Assembly: GCA_009103225.1 (NCBI GenBank)
Contig: RHPI01002048.1
Coordinates: forward strand, 324,959-388,958
Length of the DNA stretch: 64,000 bases
Source of the DNA: Chlorokybus atmophyticus
Lineage: Eukaryota > Streptophyta > Chlorokybophyceae > Chlorokybales > Chlorokybaceae
Direction: 5' to 3'
Within the stretch, counting starts at the first letter, position 1; each line of letters starts with the position of its first letter. Below, one piece after another: positions 11,728-21,316 of the stretch. The notes beneath the pieces are model-generated. The model saw nothing but the letters and a program-made list of their open reading frames with translations, did not search any database and had not been told where the DNA came from. A program made the position numbers and the translations under genes.

Positions 11728-13971
11728 ATGGACGCTCAGCACATGCAGCATCTGTGGCATGCAATGCAAGCTAGTCAACCCACTGCTGCACCAGGTAGAC
11801 TGCACTATGCTGCGTCCACGTCACCGGATGTAACCCTTGATGGCTATTGGGCGCAGCGAGCGCATGAGCTACTGCAGCACATCCCTCCCAACCCAGCCAC
11901 AGGACCTCATCTGGTGCAGGTGTGATTGCACGTGCGTGCATGCGTGCGTGCGTGTGTGTTCATGCGTATGTGTGTGTGTGTTTGTGCGTGTGTGTAAGAG
12001 TGTGATTGCGTATGTGAGTGCGTGCGTGTATGTGCAGTGCAGTATAGTGCGTGCGTGCGTGAGTGTGAGAGTGTGATTGTACTTGTGAGTGTGTGCGTGT
12101 GTGTAAGAGTGTAATTGCAGATGTGAGTGCGTGTGTGTGTGTGCGAGTGAGCTTGCATGCGTGCGTGCGTGCATTCAATTCATGCATCACTCAGCGGCGT
12201 GATTCCGATCTGCAGATGCCCATCCCAGCACCCGCAATGTCTTGGCCAGACGCACGCCCCGACTCGCCGCCCAGCACCGTGCCGACTGAGCCCATTCCGG
12301 CTCAAGAGCCCCCCGCGCACTCCGAAACTGCGCCGGTGCATTGCCCAACGTCTGAGCATGTTGCGCGAAGTGCCCCTTCGAAGAAGAAGAAGGCCACGCC
12401 TGCAGCAGCAGGTACACGTGTGTGCACAGTCTGGATGAGCTTGCGTGCTGCATGCATGTGCTAGAATGTGCACGTGTGCGCAGTGCGAATGTGTTTGTGT
12501 GCTGTGATGTATGTGTGTGTAGAGTCAAGCAATTCGTGCATGTGCGTGCATGGTGATACAATAACTGTGCATGTGTGTGCACAGTCAGAATCTGCTAGCA
12601 TGCATGTGTGTGCACACTCACAGCACCTGCGTGCACGTGCACAGTCAGTGTTGAAGTTTGTACATGTGCATGGCTAGAGGCTGTGCGCGTGCAGGTGTGT
12701 AGATTGATAGGTGCTTGCATGTGTGTGCATGGTGATACAATAAATGTGCGTGTGTGTGCACAGTCAGAATCTGCTAGCGTGCATGTGTGTGCACACTCAC
12801 AGCACCTGCGTGCACGTGCACAGTCAGTGTTGAAGTTTGTACATGTGCATGGCTAGAGGCTGTGCGCGTGCAGGTGTGTAGATTGATAGGTGCTTGCATG
12901 TGTGTGCATGGTGATACAATAAATGTGCGTGTGTGTGCACAGTCAGAATCTGCTAGCGTGCATGTGTGTGCACACTCACAGCACCTGCGTGCACGTGCAC
13001 AGTCAGTGTTGAAGTTTGTACATGTGCATGGCTAGAGGCTGCGCGCGTGCAGGTGTGTAGAATGAGAGTAGGTGCTTGCATGACTGCCCGGCGTGTACTG
13101 TGCAGGCAAAAAGCGTGCAGGAACGTGGAGTGCAGCGGAAAGCATTTGGTTGATTGCTGCACACAAGGAGTCCCACGAGAAGTGGGCCACCGGCGTTTAC
13201 CAAGCAAGCAAGAACAAGACCTTGAAGTGGAAGGAGATTGCAGCAGCTGCATCTAAGCTTGCCGAGGCAGCCAATGGGGTGTTCGAGCGCACACCCGCTC
13301 AGTGCGATGATATGTCAGCCACTTGCTGGTTGTTGTGTGCATGCGAACGTATGTATGCAGCCAGGGTTCGTGTATGTGAGTGGGTAGTGCGCCTTTCTAA
13401 CATGTGCATGGGCTACAGGTGGAGCAACATGAGATCGCAATACTATGAGATCCGTCGCTTTGCTAGGCGGTCAGGCGCACCCGACTACGTCAGCCTTGAG
13501 GTAGATCACAAGAAGGAGTGGGAAGTGCCCAACAACTTGCTGGGCAACAACATCCGTGTCTACGAGTTGATGGAGGACGCGTTGGGCAGCACCGCAGCTG
13601 CAGAGCCACCCACCTCTTTCACCGCCGGGGGAGGTGAGGAGGAGCCATCAAAGACTTGCCAAGGTATGTTCATGTTGTCAAGCAAGACTGCCTCACACTT
13701 GGCAATAGCATGCTTACGTTGTGCTATTCTAGATGAGACTGCTGGCACCACGGGTAAGAAGCGCAAGGCCAAGGTCTCTTCCATTAGTGACGCGATCAAC
13801 CGCCAGTGTGAGCAGCAGGAACGTATGGCAGCGGAGCGCGCCGAAAGGGAGGCAGCTGCCAAGCAGATAGAGCTAGCAGCACTTAAGGCAGAGGGGGATA
13901 AGCAGTGCTCAGCTATTTTAAGTCTAGGAAAAATGCTGAGTGAGGCTATTATGACACTGCGTTCCGTTTGA
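11728..13971 (+). CDS. Myb/SANT-like DNA-binding partner protein of PIF/Harbinger transposon
   Basis: In PIF/Harbinger elements a second protein with a Myb/SANT-like trihelix domain binds the transposon ends and helps the transposase enter the nucleus. ATG at 11728 starts MDAQHMQHLWHAMQ. Exon 1 runs to the GT donor at about 11921. Exon 2 starts after CTGCAG near 12217 and carries a proline-rich stretch and SKKKKATPAAA. Exon 3 starts at about 13105 with GTWSAAESIWLIAAHKE, the first helix of the Myb-like domain. Exon 4 starts near 13420 with WSNMRSQYYEIRRF, its third helix. The C-terminal part holds GKKRKAKVSSISDAI, a likely nuclear signal, and an AERAEREAAAKQIELAALKA coiled coil. It ends with TGA at 13971. 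Intron 2 contains a 179-bp minisatellite. Whether the segment around 13640-13735 is spliced out is uncertain. Confidence 0.78.
12538..13080. repeat. Minisatellite, 179-bp unit, three copies
   Basis: Three tandem copies start at 12538, 12717 and 12896 and are nearly identical, with the last diverging at its end. They are made of GTGTGTGC-rich DNA and lie in an intron of the Myb-like gene. Open frames within them are by-products of the repeat. Confidence 0.92.
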
Positions 13972-14063
13972 GGGCATGTTGTAGCAAAATCATGCATTAT
14001 GTATCTGTAGCAGGGAACAATGTTACAAGTAGGGTTAGTGTTGCAACGTGATAGCAATTTGCA

Positions 14064-15419
14064 CTACATGAATTGTTCCGCTAGTAGGTCTCTGACCAAG
14101 CTACCAGTGTTGTCCAGGTTGTCATTGTCTGCAGTAGCATGCAGGGCCATATCTCCATCAGCATCTAGCGCATAGTCTAAAGGCTCCTCCCCCGCTCTAA
14201 CACAGAAGTTGTGAAGTACACAACATGCACCAATAACATAAGGCACGGACAACACGTCGCTACTGATAGTCTCCTTCAAGATGCGCCACCTGCTTTTTAG
14301 CACCCCGAACGCTCGTTCAACAGCCATGCGTGCGGACGAGTGGCGGAAGTTGAAAACACTCTGCCACTCAGGTAAAGCATCACGCTGTCCAGGGTAGGGC
14401 ACGATCAGGTGTTGAGTTAACGGGTATGCAGCATCACCGAGAATGTAAGGGGTCACACGATCACCAGAGTCAAGTGTCAGGATGGGCTCTTGCATGATGG
14501 TCTTGTCTTGGTAAATGGATCGATACAACCCGGAACTGCTGAACACCCTTGCATCATGCACACTGCCGGGCCAGCCAATGTCGATATGGGTGAAATGCAG
14601 GTCGTAATCGACCACGGCCTGCAGCACGCATGCAATTTTATGTACGACACAACTTGCGGCGACATAATGCATGGGTCATACTTGCATAGGTTGCATAGAT
14701 AGGTACACGCTTACTTGAAGGATGATGGAGTAGCTGCCTTTGCGGTTGAAGTAATCAGCAGCGTGTGGAGTAGTCGGCTTCTTGATCATAATGTGACTGC
14801 CATCTATAGCGCCTACGCAGCCTGGGAATCCTTTACCCTCCCAATGCGCCATTATTACTTGCCTCAAGCGCGCACCCTCCGGCCATGCTATTAAGGCACG
14901 CAGTTCTGCACTGACAACTCGCACAAACTGCTCACAAATTTGGCAAGCACTAGCAGTGCTTACACCCATCAACTCACCTAACACATGATAAGGGGTACCG
15001 TGTCCAAGCCTATGCAACCCTATGGCAACCCGCTTATGCAATGGTATCGCTTCTCTAAAGCGTGTATCGATTTTAAATAACTCAGTGTTAGATAAGGCCT
15101 GGCACAATGCATTGAATGAAGCTGCACTCGAACGAAAGTGAGTCTTCCACATAGCATCAGGCCAATGTACAGACACGACTCTATCAAACCACGCTTGTGT
15201 CCGCGGAAAGCAATACCAAATGCTGACATGCTCTCGCATCGTAGCAACAGCCGCCCATGCAGTGCTTGTGGAGTGCATGTCCTCTCCATCTGCTGGCAAG
15301 GATAGCAAACGCTGACGCCGAGCTTGGTGACTGGTCAACGCCTGCCTGATTGTGGCGATCAACGCCCCAATGATGGCCAGTAACATGCCTCGCATTACTG
15401 CTGCTGCTGGAGCATCCAT
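14064..15419 (-). CDS. PIF/Harbinger DDE transposase (HARBI1-like)
   Basis: Catalyses cut-and-paste transposition of the surrounding element. Two exons: 15419-14715 (ATG, MDAPAAAVMRGMLL) and 14618-14064 (TAG), with a GT-AG intron of about 96 bp and intact frame. The product is about 420 residues. An N-terminal helix-turn-helix-like region includes HVLGELMGVSTASACQICEQF. The catalytic triad is visible: first Asp in GAIDGSHIMIKKP, second Asp in WPGSVHDARVF, and Glu in MAVERAFGVLKSRWRIL. The typical LGDAAYPL and VLHNFCV motifs follow. No inactivating change is seen. Convergent with the Myb-like gene on the other strand. Confidence 0.93.
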
Positions 15420-16035
15420 TGTGACTCTGCACACACAAAACGCTAAGAACTGACTGGACTAAATGAACAGCAACACACGCACACGCACAGGTCGGCTCTG
15501 CACACACATGCATATGCCAACTCTCATTGTGCATGCGCGAGCACCCCCCCCCCCCCCCCTCCCCACACACAGCCTTTACGCTCACACACACGCACTCACT
15601 CGGCACACACATGCACAACACATGAACGGAGTCCGTCTCTGCACACATAGAACCAACACACACTGACACATACACGCACGCACGCTGACTCTGAATCTGC
15701 ACACATAATGACCCCTGCGCTCACGCACACACATGGACACGTACGCATGCCTACCTGCCGTTGCCGACTTGCAAGCAGCTGTTCCCACCCACATGCTGCC
15801 CCCCACCGCCGCCACCCACCACGCCGCCTTTTAGGCCGCCTCGGCCGCCTCCCGTGTGAGCAAACCCTACACCAGTATCGCGGGAAACGACGCAAACTTT
15901 TGTTAATCTCACTGCCAAAAACATAGTCTGAACCCGGCAGTAAGATTAAGGGGGACGATTGCTTAACATGTGCTAACGTGGCAAGGTTAGGCGCTGTTAA
16001 CCTTCGCACCTTTAACCTTAGATGTAAAGACCCTC

Positions 16036-16230
16036 TTAATTCGCAAGGCGCGGGGGCCGCGACCTGCCCTGGTCCAGCCGCACGGAACCCGTGCTGCACC
16101 ACAGTGGTTCACTAGTTCGCAGACTGAGAGGCGAGCGACCAGCCTTCAGTCAGGAGGCTCGAGGGGTCTCAGTCTGCTATTCATTGCATAAGGCATTCCG
16201 ACGCGATTTACTCCGTGATGACGTAATGAT
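16036..16230. other. Short spacer between two mobile elements
   Basis: Holds a GC-rich fragment (16045-16070, CGCGACCTGCCCTGGTCC) that is shared with 39465-39478 and partly with 10210. It is probably debris of a dispersed repeat. No gene. Confidence 0.4.
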
Positions 16231-16419
16231 ACAGCGACTGCTAACGGTTGTCACTCTGATGTGACGTTCATGGGTATGGTCTGGTGTATCGGTCAGAGAT
16301 GTGTGTCGGCGACTGACAACGCGATGACAGTCGATAATGTGTGCTCGATTGACGTCTGCGTCGGCATTGAGCGGCGTCATTGGAGTTGGATGCTAACATG
16401 ACAGGAAGGAGCGAAGGTT

Positions 16420-17580
16420 TTGACGCCAGTGAGAGGTTGTAGGCTGAGGGTGGCGGCGGCAGTGTTGGCGGTATGGCTGGGGTTGTGGGTGGTGGCGCAA
16501 GCGGGGGCGGCCGTGGTTGGCGCAGCGAGAGCAGCGGTGAGAACGGGGCCGGGGCAGCGCGGCTGTCCAAGCGATCATGGATATAGCGGCGTGGTTGCAG
16601 CCTGTTGGCGAAGGTTGCAATTGTCATACCGCCATGCGTGCTGGGGGTCCCCGGGGGGATCGGCGTCCTGCGCGTGTGCGGATGTCCGGAGTGCATCTGA
16701 TAAGTGCGGATCTCCGGAGTGTCCAAGCAGGCGCGACACCAACTTTGCCTTTCCCTTCATGTGTCAGGTATGGTTGTGATCTCAGTGTTGCCTGTGAGCA
16801 ATGATGTGTGTTAGTGTGCTTAGAATGTTTGTCATATGCATGCAGGTGACTCTGCGGGGGATGATTCTGTGGCCCCGTGAACTTGAGTGTGGCGACCTCG
16901 AGACCCTCCACTTGGTTTTCTGCAATGGCTTTGAGTTGGCAATGTCGTGTCACGCTGAGGAACCTTGCGCTGATGTGTGGGGCCCAGTGCTGCCGGACAT
17001 TGTGAGTGTAGAGCATTTTGTTCATGGTGTGCCTCAAGCTCGGGCACTTTTTCAAATGGGAGACGACTCTGGCGCAGGTATTGCATGGAGCACACCGTGT
17101 AGCGGTGTTTGTATCATACGCTGTGATTGCAAGTTAACCTGCATGCATGACCCTATTCTAATTGTCAATCTTGTGTATGTTTTGAACCCTGTGCAGGCAA
17201 GCGCTTGGCATGGCTGGACTTGGCTGCACGGGCAAGCGGTTACATGAGCGCTAGCCATGCCCAAGACTGCCAGTGATTGCGACTACCATGAGTCACACGA
17301 CTTCATGCAGCTTCCAAATAAGCAGGTGGACTGAGGCTGCTTGCTTCTAAGTGTTGTGTTAGTCTGCATGTGTTTGCTGCAGATATGTGGTAGTCTAGCC
17401 ATGTACATGACATCCTGGGTAGTGTGTCTAACAATGTGTATAGTTGTGTGCGTTTGCTTTGTGTGTAATGACTTGCGGGTGGATGTCCATGTTCTAGCAG
17501 TGCGCATACAGATTGCATACATTGTACACAGTGTGATATAGCGTCGCAATGACTGACAATTGCTTTCAGCGTATGTCCTG
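16420..17580. other. Region without a secure gene; one possible plus-strand exon
   Basis: The segment 16849-17077 (plus) is open, is flanked by TGCAG before and a GCAG/GTATTG donor after, and encodes LECGDLETLHLVFCNGFELA. It matches no family I know and has no convincing partner exons. The rest is GT-rich and non-coding. It lies downstream of the CXC gene tail. Confidence 0.25.
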
Positions 17581-17585
17581 GGGTG

Positions 17586-18142
17586 CTACCACGCTATGTC
17601 AGCAACCTGCACATGGTCCAACCATGCATGGACGTTGAATGTTGGCTCATCTTCTTCATCTGCTGACAGCTGATCTTTATCCTCATACTGAGTGGGGCGC
17701 ATGTTCCCGTCCTGTGCCTCTGGGTTTTCTTCTGATTCTGAACTACTAGTGTCTTCATCATCTGTCAACTTAGCTGATGGTTGTGTTTGTGTGGGCTCCA
17801 CCTGCGTGGGGGCTTGGGTGTCTCCTTGATTCTGACGGTTGAGGCAGCCGCAGCTGGGCCCGCATCGGCTGCCATTCTTTCGGCATTTGCACTGCCTTGT
17901 ATTGCATCTATTCTTCTTACAGTTGCAGCCATGCAACAAGAGTTGCGCTCTGATCTTGGCAGCTTCAATGGTCTCCGGAGTGTCGATCTGTGCCTTAAAC
18001 AGCCCGTCCACAAGTACATATCCATACTCTAAAAGGGGTGGCAGCTGCAACTGAGCAGTACAGCTTTGCAGCCACATCGTCGCAATATGTTTTCCCTGCC
18101 GTCCGACTAAATAATGGCAACGGCCGTGCACTTGAGGACACT
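17586..18142 (-). pseudogene. CXC cysteine-rich C-terminal exon of a split transposon gene
   Basis: An open minus-strand stretch ends with TAG at 17586. It encodes ...LQLPPLLEYGYVLVDGLF..., then the cysteine-rich block GCNCKKNRCNTRQCKCRK and CGPSCGCLNRQNQ, then an acidic Ser/Glu-rich tail. This is a tesmin/TSO1-like CXC arrangement, a zinc-binding DNA-recognition motif. It has no start codon of its own: the frame opens directly at a TAG next to CACTAA (18139). In related proteins the CXC block follows a PIN/XPG-like domain, and that domain lies on the same strand 14.4 kb away (32584-36156). I therefore read this as the displaced 3' end of that gene. An independent truncated copy is the alternative. 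Confidence 0.6.
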
Positions 18143-18185
18143 AATTTAGACTGTCGTGGCTCAGGCCACCTGTAATCTTGATACA

Positions 18186-18545
18186 GGGACCTAATAATAA
18201 CTTTCGTTACTGTAAGGCCCTTTTTGTTACTATTTAGTCTTTAACAGTTGACTATGCCTAACTAACAGGCGCCTGTTAATCACCTATCAGGCCTTAACAG
18301 GTGACTTTATATAATTAACAGGCACCTCTTAGTCACACACCAGGCCTTAACAAATGACTTTGTGTAATTTACAGGCAACTGTTAGTTACACATCAGGCCT
18401 TATTAGGTGACTACAACAATCATAATCAACGGGCACCTGTAAGTTACACATCAGTCTTACATTGGTGACTCAGCCTATGTGACAGGCACCTGCAGGTTAC
18501 ACACCAGTCCAGCGCAGGCGACTAAGCCTAATTCGCAAGCACCAA
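18186..18545. repeat. Degenerate ~53-bp direct repeats, subterminal to the inserted element
   Basis: CAGGCCTTAACAGGTGACT-like units begin at 18288, 18341, 18394, 18452 and 18505, spacings of 53, 53, 58 and 53 bp. Each is accompanied by an AACAGGCACCTGTTA-like semi-palindrome, perfect as TAACAGGCGCCTGTTA at 18263-18278. Such arrays are typical transposase-binding subterminal regions of CACTA-type elements. Confidence 0.75.
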
Positions 18546-18903
18546 CTAGGTAATTATCGACAAAATAAGGCATTCTTTAACAGCTGAAGGTGACTAATGC
18601 CTAACTGTCGTCATATGTATTTGCATAGCTTGACTACACGCAACTGTCATTGACTTCCAGCATTGTTATGTGCCTGTGCTGTGTACATGTACCTGAAATG
18701 TGTACAGTGTCTCTCTAACACTTGCCAAGGCTTGTAGTTCGATTATGTGACTCGAATGCAGTTCTGTTGTATATCATAGGGATGCAAGTATTAATGTGCA
18801 TGAGCATAATGACGATTGACTGAGCTGGTTTAAGATGCACAACACTCAGTCACAAGAGCCTTGTAGCTATGTACACTACCAGCTAAACGGACTACCAACT
18901 GCG

Positions 18904-20732
18904 CTACAGCTCCTCTCCATCATCGCTTTGCTCGTCATTACGGAACAAAGCACCACGCGCTGGGGCATGTGGAGGAGACGCCGGAGCTTGCTCTTCCTCC
19001 TCAAACGGTTGTGCCAGCCAATCAAATGCCGCTTCTGCCTCAGCGAGCGGGTCACGAGCTGCTGTCTCTTGCGGCCGGCGCCGATTGGGATCTTTCAGGT
19101 ATTCGACACAAGATGCAGTGCGGCGTTTCACAAGGGTGAATGGCTGGAGGGTTGCGTACCGTTGCCTCATCTCCCGCTTCATTGACATGTTCATGGTGTT
19201 GATTTCGCTGAGGTACTCTTCATGTGTGTCTATGCTGGCAGCTAGGAGAGGGTCTCCATCCTTGCCCTTCATAATGCGCTCCACCTGCGCAGTTTACAGG
19301 CATGTCTTAGTGGCATCGAAAGCCACTATTCACTGCAACGCGTCTGCAAGCCTGTAGTTTTGGGGCTACAGCACTCCTGAATTGCTAATGCTGGAGTTCA
19401 GAGTGCTCACCGTAAGCAACAGGTATGCGAGGTGGTTGACTGTCGGCTGCCGGCGACCAGGTGTAGTGACGGCGTAAGACCAGCATTGCACGATCATTTG
19501 CCAAATTATGGGATTGCCTCATTCATAGATGTGTCTCCTCCGCTCCGGGTCTGCAGTGTCGGTCACCTCAAATCTCCGCCATGACTTGTCTGCGACAGTC
19601 ATACCGACAAGGTATTAGTCACGAAATAGATAGTTCAAGTTGAGCCTGCACCAGGCTAGAATAGTGCCTGTGACTTACTTTGGAGCGCGTTGCGCATCTG
19701 AGCTTTTTGGGTCTCGGGGTCCATTAGGGCGTCGATGTGCCTGATCGAATTGGTTACAATAGGCGAGATGAGTACGTGTGTATGGAGGCTGAGTAAGAAG
19801 GCAGTGTTGCATAGCAGACATGGTGGTAAGGGACCCAACTCACTTGCGCTTGTTGCTGTTAAACAATGTCCACTTGTACTCCTTCTCAAGAACATGCTTG
19901 ATCTTGGTGACGTTCTCAGACCGGACCTGCGTAGCTTTCTTCAGGGCGACACTCCAGTGGAAGGGGCGCTCCTTGGGAGTCCAGTACACCTCATAGAACT
20001 TGGCCTCATCGGCCTCGTCGTCATGGTCGAAGCCAACTACCTGTCACGGGCAGGTTGGTCAGTGTCACAGTGCAGTGCGGTCATGAAGCATTCACAGCAC
20101 CTGACACATGACGTTACGAATAGTGTCCTCCTTGGGATAAATGTGGCTCTCTACCCAGTGGCCGTTTATGATTTTAACGACGGCATCTCGCAAATGCTGT
20201 CCACAGAAGAACAATTTGTTACACACATACACACAGTGTCACAGTGTCACACAGTGCTTACCTCGTTGCCAATCTTCCACTTGCTTGGGGAAGGGTTGCT
20301 GACGGCCGAGGTTGCCACGTCACGGCCAAATGCGTTTGGGTTGGGGGTTCCAATCGACCCTCTGCAAGCACAACCACATGAGTCATGCTGCCAGCCATGA
20401 AAGATGCAACCCTCACAGTTGCAAAAGAAGAACAACGTGCACAGTGTATCCAGAACGCATGCAGTGAGTCACTGTGCTAGTCATGATAGAAGCAAGCATC
20501 CAAGTTAGAAGTTGAGCAAGAAGCAACGTGCACAGTGCAGCAAGAACGCATGCAGTCTAGCTTGCCCTTGCGACTGCGGTGTTTGGTGGAGTTGTTGTGA
20601 TGTGCTGGGCGTTAGCGCGGGGTCTTGCTGCGATTGGTTGGCGACGGTTGCCTGGTTGAACACTGGGGGCAATGTGGACAACTGGCGCCGACCTCCACGA
20701 CGAGGTGCACTTACGGATGGACCACGAGGCAT
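18904..20732 (-). CDS. Unrecognised protein, gene D of the inserted element
   Basis: I do not recognise this protein. Several exons run on the minus strand from ATG at 20732 (MPRGPSVSAPRRGGRRQL, basic and Gln/Ser-rich). Coding-like blocks follow: PNPNAFGRDVATSAVSNPSP (about 20350-20260), INGHWVESHIYPKEDTIRNV (about 20190-20105), FYEVYWTPKERPFHWSVALK (about 20035-19930) and MDPETQKAQMRNALQ. The last exon is 19284-18904, with MKGKDGDPLLAASIDTHEEY, MSMKREMRQRYATLQPF and an acidic end QSDDGEEL then TAG. Introns are GT-AG, roughly 70-400 bp. It is transcribed divergently from the OTU-RING gene across a 0.6-kb interval holding GTACCAT palindromes. That places it in the same cargo unit and suggests an accessory transposition or regulatory role. 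The exon structure is only approximate. Confidence 0.5.
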
Positions 20733-20923
20733 CTCTCCAACTGATAGTCGGGTGCCGCCTGTTTAGCTGTAAGTGGCGCTGCCGCCTCCAACGCTGCCGC
20801 CGCCAGTTGGCCCGCCCGAAGGTATGAGGCGCGAAAACGAAAATGAGGCGGTTTTGAACGTGAGTCCCGCACTAGAGTCGCACTTGTAGTGCGTCCTTGC
20901 TCCTATGGTTGATGGTACGACTT

Positions 20924-21070
20924 ATGCATTCGTGCCATGCATGCTTCGTACAACCATTGTTACCAATGGTTGTGTCGTAACATTTATGGTACGACAGAGG
21001 CATCTCTCGTCCAACCCCAGCGATTGCCGTACAATGGCTCTATCGTACCATGCATGGTACGACAGAGGCA
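20924..21070. promoter_or_regulatory. Palindrome cluster in divergent promoter (genes D and A)
   Basis: Contains the perfect 20-bp palindrome TCGTACCATGCATGGTACGA (21043-21062). It is extended on both sides by CAATGGCTC / GAGGCATTG into an imperfect palindrome of about 45 bp. A second inverted repeat has CAACCATTG (20951-20959) pairing with CAATGGTTG (20964-20972), and further single ATGGTACGA sites lie at about 20932 and 20986. It lies between the starts of two divergent genes, so a shared operator or transposase-binding site is likely. Confidence 0.6.
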
Positions 21071-21316
21071 TTGCTCGATCAGCCCAAATGGGAGTTAGCA
21101 TGCACTCACCCAAACACGCTTCATTGATGGCCGGATAATGGCACGCAGGGGCACCAGGTCGATGACGGGTCGAATGTCAGGCTTGATGGGCCTGGGTTCG
21201 ACTAGGAGGCGGAGGACCAGGAGTCGGAGGCGGCGGCGGCGGCGTGGCACATCTTGCGAGAAGTTGTGGTCGTAAGAGTTCAAGCAGCGAAGCCAGCTAC
21301 TACCGGTCGCCACGTC

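Larger units (their letters stand above)
11327..16035. mobile_element. PIF/Harbinger DNA transposon, complete two-gene copy
   Basis: Terminal inverted repeats begin GAGGGTCTTTACA at both ends: left 11327 reading GAGGGTCTTTACACCTAAGG, right end 16035 as its reverse complement with one mismatch over 22 bp. The element is 4.7 kb. It holds a Myb-like gene on plus and a DDE transposase on minus in convergent orientation, the standard two-gene layout of this superfamily. The flanking trinucleotides are TAA (11324-11326) and TTA (16036-16038). Both fit the TWA preference of PIF/Harbinger insertion, but they are not identical to each other. Both genes look open, so the copy may be young. Confidence 0.88.

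Noticed and set aside
11869-12190. His/Thr-rich minus-strand ORFs
   Set aside because: They arise from GT-rich low-complexity intron DNA of the Myb-like gene.
12538-13080. Regularly spaced repeats that might suggest a CRISPR-like array
   Set aside because: The whole 179-bp unit repeats, without unique spacers, in an intron of a eukaryotic transposon gene. It is a minisatellite.
21043-21062. Treating the GTACCAT palindromes as bacterial-type operators from contamination
   Set aside because: The surrounding genes have spliceosomal introns and eukaryotic domains, so bacterial origin is not supported.
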